Below are positions 7,314-14,257 of a stretch of DNA of 25,582 nt, piece after piece. Source of the stretch: F23-B02 sp963590435 (GTDB lineage Bacteria; Bacillota; Clostridia; Oscillospirales; Oscillospiraceae); NCBI GenBank assembly GCA_963590435.1, contig CAVAPG010000015.1:1-25582 (forward strand), in the 5' to 3' direction. The notes below the pieces were generated by a model, which saw only the letters and a program-made list of their open reading frames with translations, was not told where the DNA came from and did not search any database. The translations under genes were made by a program, and so were the position numbers. Every line of letters begins with the position of its first letter. Positions within the stretch are counted from its first letter, which is position 1.

Positions 7314-7967
7314 ATGAATTATGTTTTTCTCGCGGTGTTTGCCGCGTTTTCGGCGGTGCATCTGTACGCGAGCATTAAGTGCAACAAGCCGCTTCGCGCC
7401 GTAACGAAGGTGTTCCTGCTGCCGCCGCTTTTAGGCTGGTATCTGACGACTGCCCAGGCTCCGGTTGAGCTTGCGGCAGCCGCAGTCGTGACGAGCTGGT
7501 TGGGCGATGTTCTGCTGATATTCGGCTCTGTGGGCTTTGCCGTCGGCGGCATGAGCTTTTTCCTTGCGCATCTGTGCTTTGCCGCGGCATACTGCATGCA
7601 TGTCGAGTTCTCGCTTGTGCCGGTATGGCTGATTGTTTTGTCGGCGGCAGTGTATATAACGGCGGTTGTTTTCGTCTTCCGCGGACTTATCGGGCACATT
7701 AAGCCCAAGTCGCTCTACGTCAGCATGATAAGCTATCTTATCGTAAACGGTGCGATGAACTGCTTTGCGCTGTTCCAGCTTGTGACCCTGCCCTGCCTTG
7801 CAACGGCGGTCATGTTCGTCGGTGCGCTCAACTTCTTCGTATCGGATTCTATACTGTTCTATGTCCGCTTCAGAAACGGCAGACCCTTCAAAACGCATTT
7901 CCCCGTCATGCTCACATATCTTGCCGCGGAGTTTCTCATTCTCCTGGGCTTTATCCTACTCAATTAA
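7314..7967 (+). CDS. YhhN/TMEM86-family membrane protein
   Basis: The ATG at 7314, preceded by GGGAGAG (7302-7308), gives 217 residues; an upstream in-frame extension lacks a ribosome site and overlaps the divergent promoter region. The protein is almost entirely hydrophobic, with about eight helices. Its pattern, including KPLRAVTKVFLLPPLLG near the start, TSWLGDVLLIFG, and FVSDSILFYVRF late, is that of the YhhN family. The eukaryotic relative TMEM86B is a lysoplasmalogenase that cleaves the vinyl-ether bond of lysoplasmalogens. This activity would fit a plasmalogen-making anaerobe and the adjacent lipid genes, but it is inferred. Substrate not shown. Confidence 0.8.
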   Translation: MNYVFLAVFAAFSAVHLYASIKCNKPLRAVTKVFLLPPLLGWYLTTAQAPVELAAAAVVTSWLGDVLLIFGSVGFAVGGMSFFLAHLCFAAAYCMHVEFSLVPVWLIVLSAAVYITAVVFVFRGLIGHIKPKSLYVSMISYLIVNGAMNCFALFQLVTLPCLATAVMFVGALNFFVSDSILFYVRFRNGRPFKTHFPVMLTYLAAEFLILLGFILLN

Positions 7968-7995
7968 TTTTATAATTTAATTATTATAATGAAAA

Positions 7996-8026
7996 TCGCC
8001 GGAGCATCAGCTCCGGCGAATATTTT
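7996..8026. terminator. Bidirectional terminator
   Basis: A perfect 10-bp stem (TCGCCGGAGC 7996-8005 with its complement 8010-8019) and a 4-nt loop, with T-rich sequence on both sides. It separates the convergent YhhN and SGNH genes. Confidence 0.85.
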
Positions 8027-8030
8027 TCAC

Positions 8031-9227
8031 TTATGCACTTACCGTATGCGTGAGCAGATAATCCGTCAGCTTGCGGCAATAGCTCGGCTGCATATGCACG
8101 CCGTCGGGAGAGGCATCATCGGGCAGGGTCCCGTTTTCGGCAAGGGCTTCAAATCCGTTTACGTAATAGACCTGCTTTTCCGTGCACATTGCGAGGATGC
8201 GTTCGTTGAACATAACAACGCGCTCATTTGTCAGCATTGAGGAGCTCTCAGCCGCCTTTTGTCCGACAGGCAGAATGCTTATTACATAAATCTGCGCCTC
8301 AGGGTGAGTCTCGCGCAGGAGGTCAACAATCTTGCCGTAGTATTCGATGAATTTATCGAGATTATACCAGCCCAGCTCGTTTATGCCGAGCATGACATAG
8401 ACCTTACCGTAGCTTTCATCATTATCCAGCGCCTCGGCAACAGTGACAGTGCCGGAGGAGGTCTCGATATACGGCTTTGTGAACACATCCGCGACATTCA
8501 GCCCGACATGGGTGTAAACCGAGGAATGCTCAAAGCTTGCGTAATTCATTATGCCTTCCATGCGCGAGTCGCCGACGAAGGCCGCGTCCTTAAACCACGA
8601 GCTGTCCTTCGCTTCTGATTCCGGAACGGGCCGGGAATAATCATACGCCGGCGTGGCGCTCGGCTCCGCGCTCGGTTCGGCTGACGGAGTTACGGTCGCC
8701 GATTCGTAATATGCCTTGGACTCACTTGCGACTGCGTCGGCATCCGACAGCAGTGACTTCATCTTGCTCTCGATGCTCTCGGGGTCGGATGCGACTATCA
8801 TAACCGCATAATCGCCCTGCGTGAATATGACCGCATTCTTGAGCATCTCGACGCTCTCGGGGCTGTAAAGCTCAAAGGTCTGCTGCTGCATCTGTCGTCT
8901 GCTCTCGAGCGCATCGGTGAGCGTTTTCGTATCCGTGCCGCTTGCCGCAACAAGAACGCTTATCTCGTCGGACATGGCAGTGGACGAATATGCTATGGCA
9001 TAGTCGCGGACCGCGCTCGTTTCGATGCCGTAGTAATAGTAAAATTTATTTGTAAAGCTCTGATCGTCCGAGCCGCACAAAGTGTCCGCATTCGCGGGCT
9101 TTGCGGAGTTCATCGTTGCCGCAATCAGATCCTTTGCCGAAACATCTGCCGTTTCATTCTTGTCGCCGCAGGCACACAGTGAGAGCATGCACGCAACGGC
9201 AAGCAGCATTGCTATGATTCTTTTCAT
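8031..9227 (-). CDS. Lipoprotein with DUF4358-like N-domain and SGNH/GDSL hydrolase C-domain
   Basis: A 398-residue lipoprotein: signal peptide with lipobox LCAC (Cys20), a first domain (about 27-165) resembling DUF4358, a linker with PSAEPSAEPSATP (181-193), and an SGNH hydrolase (about 213-398). SGNH blocks are FVGDSR with nucleophile Ser221, GINELG with Asn283, and DGVHM with Asp375 and His378. SGNH enzymes outside the membrane commonly transfer or remove acetyl groups on cell-wall or surface polysaccharides. DUF4358 lipoproteins are often encoded beside surface acyltransferases; here the two are one protein. Ribosome site AGGGGG and a good promoter are directly upstream. Enzyme class is firm, substrate unknown. 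Confidence 0.85.
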   Translation of the reverse strand: MKRIIAMLLAVACMLSLCACGDKNETADVSAKDLIAATMNSAKPANADTLCGSDDQSFTNKFYYYYGIETSAVRDYAIAYSSTAMSDEISVLVAASGTDTKTLTDALESRRQMQQQTFELYSPESVEMLKNAVIFTQGDYAVMIVASDPESIESKMKSLLSDADAVASESKAYYESATVTPSAEPSAEPSATPAYDYSRPVPESEAKDSSWFKDAAFVGDSRMEGIMNYASFEHSSVYTHVGLNVADVFTKPYIETSSGTVTVAEALDNDESYGKVYVMLGINELGWYNLDKFIEYYGKIVDLLRETHPEAQIYVISILPVGQKAAESSSMLTNERVVMFNERILAMCTEKQVYYVNGFEALAENGTLPDDASPDGVHMQPSYCRKLTDYLLTHTVSA

Positions 9228-9257
9228 GACTGCCCCCTGAATTTTCGCTGTATTGTC

Positions 9258-9286
9258 AGCATAACAATACGCGCCGTTTAAGTCAA
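9258..9286 (-). promoter_or_regulatory. Promoter of the SGNH lipoprotein gene
   Basis: On minus, TTGACT (9281-9286), 17-bp spacer, TATGCT (9258-9263), about 30 bp before the ATG at 9227. It lets the lipoprotein be expressed separately from the THEP1 gene lying upstream on the same strand. Confidence 0.6.
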
Positions 9287-9371
9287 CATAATTCTGTAAA
9301 ATTAAGTGAAAATTTTATGACGGAAATAAAGCCCTTTTTTTGTGCAACTTTTCAGCCGAAAATTGCGTGCA

Positions 9372-9881
9372 CTATATCTTGTAGCTGTGCCTTATCTGCT
9401 CATACAAGGCTTCTCTGTTTTCGGGCGTGATTATATACAGCTCACAGTCCGGATGCCGTCTTACGGCACGCAGAAAATCGGTGTTCTGCGCCTTGACCGA
9501 TGCCAGGACATCGTAAGGTCCGGAGAGAATTTTCATAACGGCGGCCTTGAACCGCTCCTCATGCTCCTCGAGAGTGCCGATCTCATCGAGAACAACGAGG
9601 CTTCCCTCGGGAATACCCTCAAGAATTGGGGCGGCGATGCTGCTCATATATTCCGGATGCCGCACGTAATTATCGCCGGATATCTCCATTATAACCTGCG
9701 CGTCCTCAATTTTTTTCGGCGGCGAGGATATATCATAAAGATAGACGCGGGACACGCCGTCACTCTCCTCGGGCATGCGCACGGTTATATATCCGCGCGG
9801 TGCGGTTTTCATGTCGGACACGAGCCTTTTTATGAGCGTTGACTTGCCGGAATTTATATCTCCGCAAAGAAGAATTTTCAT
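9372..9881 (-). CDS. THEP1-type nucleoside-triphosphatase (P-loop)
   Basis: A 169-residue P-loop protein with Walker A GDINSGKST (7-15) at the very N-terminus and Walker B SLVVLDEIGTLE (94-105). Together with the later segment VLASVKAQNTDFLRAV this matches the THEP1 (DUF265) family, which hydrolyses NTPs and is found in archaea, bacteria and human NTPCR. The physiological role is not known. Ribosome site GGGAGAG lies 6 bp before the ATG. It is divergent from the cyclodeaminase-like gene, with overlapping promoters. Confidence 0.85.
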   Translation of the reverse strand: MKILLCGDINSGKSTLIKRLVSDMKTAPRGYITVRMPEESDGVSRVYLYDISSPPKKIEDAQVIMEISGDNYVRHPEYMSSIAAPILEGIPEGSLVVLDEIGTLEEHEERFKAAVMKILSGPYDVLASVKAQNTDFLRAVRRHPDCELYIITPENREALYEQIRHSYKI

Positions 9882-9907
9882 TTTGCACTCTCCCGTTGCA
9901 TAATCAC

Positions 9908-9936
9908 TTGTAAAATTAAAAGAATTGTTGTATATT
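9908..9936 (+). promoter_or_regulatory. Probable promoter of the cyclodeaminase-like gene
   Basis: TTGTAA (9908-9913), 17-bp spacer, TATATT (9931-9936) on plus. Its start region overlaps the consensus minus-strand promoter for THEP1, so the two may interfere with each other. Confidence 0.5.
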
Positions 9937-9946
9937 TGTCAAAGAG

Positions 9947-9975
9947 ATTATATGATTTGAAAATTGAATTGTCAA
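9947..9975 (-). promoter_or_regulatory. Consensus promoter of the THEP1 gene
   Basis: On minus, TTGACA (9970-9975) and TATAAT (9947-9952), both perfect, with the ideal 17-bp spacer. The leader would be about 60 nt. Confidence 0.85.
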
Positions 9976-9992
9976 CGAAAGGAAGATATACA

Positions 9993-10619
9993 ATGGCAGA
10001 AAAGATTAATATTGACGACCTCATGGTCGAAACATATTCGGACAAGACGCTCAAGGCATATTCCGAAATGATTGCAGACCCCAAGAGCGTGTTCGGCCTC
10101 GGTTCTGCGGCGGCAGGTTCTTCACTGTGCGGCGTATCGATGGCTCTGCGTGCCCTGCGCATGACGGCATCCGAGGATGAGGATATGCTCCACGCCGAAA
10201 AGGATCTGGAAAAGCTGCGCGTTTATTTCCTGCACCTCATAGACGAGGAAAACAAGGCAAAAAAGCCTCTTGAAAAATTGCTCAAGCAGACCGAGCCCAA
10301 GGACGAGGAGCTTGAGGCCGCATACCGCACCGCCTGCTGCATAATCGACGAGATATTCTACATGTCCGTGCGCATGGTCGAGACTCTCGAGCCGATTGCG
10401 GATAAAATATGCCCCTGCGCAGCACCGATGGCATCGGCGGCAATCCACTTTGCAAAGTGCAGCATGGACGCTGTCCGCATCCAGAAGGCAGTCTATTCAA
10501 GGAAGATGAACGAGCCGGTCTTTGCCCGCACCACTCTGCGCGAGCCTGAGATAGCAATTGAAAACAACGCCGAGCTGTTCAACGGACTTATCAAAAAGTT
10601 CGAGTCGGCAGAGGGCTGA
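9993..10619 (+). CDS. Cyclodeaminase/cyclohydrolase-family protein (FTCD_C type)
   Basis: The ATG at 9993 behind GAAAGGAAGA gives a helical protein of 208 residues. The segment DPKSVFGLGSAAAGSSLCGVSMALRA (about 29-54) corresponds to the GGGS-AA-like folate-binding helix start of formiminotetrahydrofolate cyclodeaminase and serine-cycle methenyl-THF cyclohydrolase FchA. These act in one-carbon folate interconversion. Here GGGS has become GLGS, so activity is less certain. The upstream codons of the longer frame lack a ribosome site. It stands alone, with a terminator 25 bp after the stop, and no other folate genes are in the window. Confidence 0.7.
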   Translation: MAEKINIDDLMVETYSDKTLKAYSEMIADPKSVFGLGSAAAGSSLCGVSMALRALRMTASEDEDMLHAEKDLEKLRVYFLHLIDEENKAKKPLEKLLKQTEPKDEELEAAYRTACCIIDEIFYMSVRMVETLEPIADKICPCAAPMASAAIHFAKCSMDAVRIQKAVYSRKMNEPVFARTTLREPEIAIENNAELFNGLIKKFESAEG

Positions 10620-10643
10620 TAAAAGCAAATATAACACATCACG

Positions 10644-10676
10644 ACGAGAGCACGATTAACGCTGCTCTCGTTTTTT
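10644..10676 (+). terminator. Rho-independent terminator
   Basis: An 8-bp GC-rich stem (ACGAGAGC 10644-10651 with GCTCTCGT 10664-10671) followed by six or more T residues ends the cyclodeaminase-like transcript. Confidence 0.9.
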
Positions 10677-10717
10677 ATTAATTTATTTTACGCTGTTAAA
10701 AAATCCTCTTCCCATTC

Positions 10718-10746
10718 TTGACATCACCTCCGGGAACACTTAATAT
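10718..10746 (+). promoter_or_regulatory. Promoter of the GH31-symporter operon
   Basis: TTGACA (10718-10723), 17-bp spacer, TAATAT (10741-10746). The -35 is perfect, the -10 matches 4 of 6. The leader to the ATG at 10807 is about 55 nt and contains the ATTAACAT repeat. Confidence 0.65.
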
Positions 10747-10752
10747 ATAAAT

Positions 10753-10770
10753 ATTAACATCAATTAACAT
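10753..10770 (+). repeat. ATTAACAT direct repeat, possible operator
   Basis: ATTAACAT occurs at 10753-10760 and again at 10763-10770, exactly one helical turn apart, with GGATTAATA following. It sits just after the -10 box, where a repressor would block transcription. The AATTAA core is shared with the motif found twice in the 17288-17411 control region. Confidence 0.4.
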
Positions 10771-10806
10771 CGGATTAATATACATTCATCGGGAGGGATA
10801 GATTAA

Positions 10807-12774
10807 ATGCTGAAAACTCAGTCCGACGGCGGATGGAAACTGCTGTGTGACGGACAGCTTCTCATATCGCACAGCGAGGAAGCACCGTTTGCAGTCGCCG
10901 TTCGGCAGGAAAAAATCTACACGGCATCACGCGGCACGGTCAAGACCGAGGTTGCCGAGGCAGAGCGCATACCGCTCACGCAGTCGGAAGACGGCGACGG
11001 CGGCGTCACATTCAGCGCAGGAGGACACAGCCTTAGCGTTGAGTATTCGGAGCTCCCCCACGGAGCAAAGCTCGATTTTTGCGGTGAGGACGGCTGGTCG
11101 TATGAATTTTATCTGCCGGCAATCGAAAACGAGGCGGTATTCGGCGGCGGTGAGCAGTACCGCAAGGTAAACCTGCGAGGTGAGACGGTCGTAAACTTCG
11201 TCTCCGAGCATATAAAGGCCTCGACTATCATAGAAAAGGCACTGCTCCCGAAGGCGCTGTACCGTGAAAAGCCCCACAGCCGGATAGGCAGCTATGCGCC
11301 GATGCCGATATTCGTGACCGACAGGGGGCGCTTTATAGCCTTTGATACGGACTGCGACGGACGCGCCGTGTTCGGCGACGGAAGATATGTATTTGAGTTT
11401 GACTCCTGCCCCCGCTCGCTGAAACTTCAGACCGGCGGTAGCTTCCGCGAGATATCGTCATTTGCATCTGCCAATATTCCGAACAGACAGTATATCCCCG
11501 ACTGGTGCCTGGACGGCATGATTCTCGGCATTCAGGGCGGCACGGAAACGATACTCGAAAAGACATTTGCCATGCTCGATGCCGGCGCAAAAATATGCGG
11601 CGTCTGGAGCCAGGACTGGTCGGGCGAAAACCGCACGATAATGGGCAAGCAGGTATGGTGGAACTGGGAAGCGGACACGACGCTTTATCCCGGACTTGAG
11701 GACGCAATAAAAAAACTGCGCGAGCGCGGCGTGCGCTTCCTGGCTTATATAAACCCCTATCTTGTCAAGGGCAGCCGACTTTATGAGCAGTGCGCCGAGG
11801 CAGGCTATCTCATCCGCCGCCAAAACGGTGAGATATATCATATTAAGTCGACGACATTCGATGCCGGCATGCTGGATCTTACAAATCCCGAGGCTGTGCG
11901 CTTTACCAAGGATGTTCTGATAAAGAAAAACATGCTTGACCTCGGCGTTTCCGGCTGGATGGCAGACTTCGGAGAGTATCTGCCTGTCGACTGCGTCCTG
12001 CACGACGGCGATCCGGCACTTTTGCACAACAAATGGCCCGTTATGTGGGCAAAGCTCAACCGCGAGGCAATCGAGGAATACGGTGCAAAGGACGCAATGT
12101 TCTTCATGCGCTCGGGCTATCTCGGCATTCAGGAATACGCACCGATACTGTGGAACGGAGATCAGCACACAGACTACACTCGTGACTACGGTCTTCCGTG
12201 CATAATGCCTGCCTGCTTTTCGCTCGGCTTTTCGGGCGTTACGATGCTGCACTGGGACATTGGCGGCTTCTTCTCCTTCGGAAAGCTCAAGCGCGACGAT
12301 GAACTGTTCACGCGCTGGCTTGAGGCCGGAGCTTTCTCGATTATGATGCGCAGCCACGAATCCATACGCCCATGGGCAAACAGCCAGTTTGACGCGCCGA
12401 ATGTCACTCCGCATACGGTCGCGCTGACGAATGTCCACGCCGCACTCAAGCCGTATATTAAAAAATGCGTCGAGGACGCGCAGTCCGGCATTCCTGCCAT
12501 ACGCCCCGACTTCTGGGAGACAGGCGACTATTCCGCAAGCCGCGATGAATACGCATACTTCCTCGGCGATGATATTTTCGTTGCGCCCGTGATAGAAAAG
12601 GGCGCGGACACGCGGACGGTGTGCCTGCCGGCAGGTCAGTGGCGGCATTTCTGGAGCGGAAAGCCGTACCGCGGCGGCCTTGCCTATAATATTTCCGCAC
12701 CGCTCGGGCATCCGGCGGTATTCTACCGTGAAAACAGCGAGTTTGCCGAGGTGTTCAAAGCCGCGGCCGACTGA
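10807..12774 (+). CDS. GH31 glycosidase of the sulfoquinovosidase (YihQ-like) group with altered sulfonate pocket
   Basis: The 655-residue cytoplasmic enzyme (no signal peptide) resembles E. coli YihQ along its length: LGIQGGTE (240-247), SQDWSGENRT (268-277), GWMADFGEYLP with nucleophile Asp387, and WNGDQHTDYTRD with acid/base Asp452. These are retaining alpha-glycosidase residues. Of the YihQ sulfonate-site residues Q262, Q288, R301, W304 and Y508, the equivalents here are Q243, Q269, Q282, W285 and F488, so the arginine and tyrosine are lost. It probably cleaves an alpha-glycoside imported by the next gene; whether that is a sulfoquinovoside is open. GGGAGGG at 10791-10797 sets the start. 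First gene of its operon. Confidence 0.9.
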   Translation: MLKTQSDGGWKLLCDGQLLISHSEEAPFAVAVRQEKIYTASRGTVKTEVAEAERIPLTQSEDGDGGVTFSAGGHSLSVEYSELPHGAKLDFCGEDGWSYEFYLPAIENEAVFGGGEQYRKVNLRGETVVNFVSEHIKASTIIEKALLPKALYREKPHSRIGSYAPMPIFVTDRGRFIAFDTDCDGRAVFGDGRYVFEFDSCPRSLKLQTGGSFREISSFASANIPNRQYIPDWCLDGMILGIQGGTETILEKTFAMLDAGAKICGVWSQDWSGENRTIMGKQVWWNWEADTTLYPGLEDAIKKLRERGVRFLAYINPYLVKGSRLYEQCAEAGYLIRRQNGEIYHIKSTTFDAGMLDLTNPEAVRFTKDVLIKKNMLDLGVSGWMADFGEYLPVDCVLHDGDPALLHNKWPVMWAKLNREAIEEYGAKDAMFFMRSGYLGIQEYAPILWNGDQHTDYTRDYGLPCIMPACFSLGFSGVTMLHWDIGGFFSFGKLKRDDELFTRWLEAGAFSIMMRSHESIRPWANSQFDAPNVTPHTVALTNVHAALKPYIKKCVEDAQSGIPAIRPDFWETGDYSASRDEYAYFLGDDIFVAPVIEKGADTRTVCLPAGQWRHFWSGKPYRGGLAYNISAPLGHPAVFYRENSEFAEVFKAAAD

Positions 12775-12813
12775 TCGGAAAATAAATAAAACCAAATACA
12801 AGGAGACAGTTTA

Positions 12814-14223
12814 ATGGAAGAAAGCTATATCTCCCGCACGAGCGGCATAGGCACGCGGGATAAAATCGGCTACGCCATGGGCGATCTGGCGTCGCTTCTG
12901 GTGTTCGGCCTTGTGCAGAGCGTTCTGCAGAAGTATTACACGGACGTGCTCGGCATAAGCGTTGTGAGCATAATGGTCATGTTCATAATCGCAAGAATCT
13001 GGGATGCGATAAACGACCCCCTCTGGGGACGCATAATCGACCGTCTGCAGCCGGCACCCGACGGACGCTATCGCCGCTGGCTCAAGACTCTGGCAATACC
13101 CGTGGCACTGTCGGCAGTGCTGATGTTCGTAAAAATCCCCGGTCTGAGCCAGAGCGGATATCTGGCATACGCCTATGTGACGTATATCCTCTTCGGCATG
13201 CTGTACACCGGAATTAACATTCCCTACGGCTCTCTGGCACAGGTTATAACCTCCGATGACCGCGAGCGTTCTTCCCTGTCGGTGTTCCGCTCAATCGGCT
13301 CGACCTTCGGCGCGATGCCCGCAATGCTGCTTATAAGCTTCTGCTATGTCAAAACCGCAAGCGGCGTTTCCGTTATGAGCTACAATAAAATTCTCATCGG
13401 AACGATTATCATCGCCGTCGTATCCGTTGCCGCATTTATGCTCTGCTACCGCTGGACAACCGAGCGTGTTCCGACCAGGCCCGCTCCCAAGGAGAAGGGA
13501 CAGACCTGGAAGGTAATTAAAATTCTGCTGCACAGCCGCCCGTATATGGCAGTCTGCCTTGTCGGAATGCTGTTTCTTGCAGCGCAGATGTTCAGCCAGA
13601 GCTACAACACATATCTTTTCAACTACTACTTCAATGCACCGGCTCTTTCCATGATGCCGACGGTGTGCCAGTATCTGCCGGTCGCGGTCATAATGCTGTT
13701 TGCCGGCAAGCTTGGCGTAAAATACGGCAGAAGAGAGGTCTGCGCCTACGGTATGCTCATGGCAGGCATCTGCAACCTTGCACTGTATCTCGTCGGCGGA
13801 ACAAATGTCTGGATATTCCTCGCGGTGTGCCTGCTCTCGGGCATCGGCAATGCGTTTATCTTCCTGCTCGTGTGGGCAATAGCAACGGACGCAATCGACT
13901 ACAACGAGGTGACCTACGGTCTGCATGACGAGGCAACAAGCTATGCCTTCTTCACATTCATGCGCAAGCTCGGCCAGACCATCGCTGCAATCCTCGTCAA
14001 CACAGCGCTTCTGCGCATCGGCTATACCGACAATGTTCTCAACACCGCAAATATTACAGACGGCACGCTGAATATGATGTTCACCGACTCCGTGCTCATC
14101 CCGGCCGTGCTGTACTTCCTCATTTTCATCATTCTGCGCTTTATGTATCCTCTCGGAAAGAAAAAGATAGACGAGCTCAGAGCCGAAAAGGAAAAGGTCC
14201 TCAGCCGTCTTACTCAGGAATAA
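12814..14223 (+). CDS. GPH-family sugar/glycoside symporter (MelB/YihO type, MFS)
   Basis: A 469-residue, 12-helix transporter with the GPH hallmark ARIWDAINDPLWGRIIDR in the first third and the central loop around TTERVPTRPAPKEKGQTWK. The family co-imports glycosides, pentosides and hexuronides with sodium or protons; E. coli YihO/YihP, proposed sulfoquinovose or sulfoquinovosyl-glycerol importers, belong to it. It begins 39 bp after the GH31 stop with AAGGAGA as ribosome site, so it is very likely in the same transcript and imports the glycosidase substrate. Substrate is inferred from context. Confidence 0.92.
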   Translation: MEESYISRTSGIGTRDKIGYAMGDLASLLVFGLVQSVLQKYYTDVLGISVVSIMVMFIIARIWDAINDPLWGRIIDRLQPAPDGRYRRWLKTLAIPVALSAVLMFVKIPGLSQSGYLAYAYVTYILFGMLYTGINIPYGSLAQVITSDDRERSSLSVFRSIGSTFGAMPAMLLISFCYVKTASGVSVMSYNKILIGTIIIAVVSVAAFMLCYRWTTERVPTRPAPKEKGQTWKVIKILLHSRPYMAVCLVGMLFLAAQMFSQSYNTYLFNYYFNAPALSMMPTVCQYLPVAVIMLFAGKLGVKYGRREVCAYGMLMAGICNLALYLVGGTNVWIFLAVCLLSGIGNAFIFLLVWAIATDAIDYNEVTYGLHDEATSYAFFTFMRKLGQTIAAILVNTALLRIGYTDNVLNTANITDGTLNMMFTDSVLIPAVLYFLIFIILRFMYPLGKKKIDELRAEKEKVLSRLTQE

Positions 14224-14257
14224 AATTAAAAGTTTTATTTTCAGGAGAAACAGAGAC

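Noticed and set aside
11458..12801. 447-codon minus-strand frame opposite the GH31 gene
   Set aside because: Shadow of the GC-rich GH31 coding frame; composition is Cys/His/Arg-rich and has no ribosome site.
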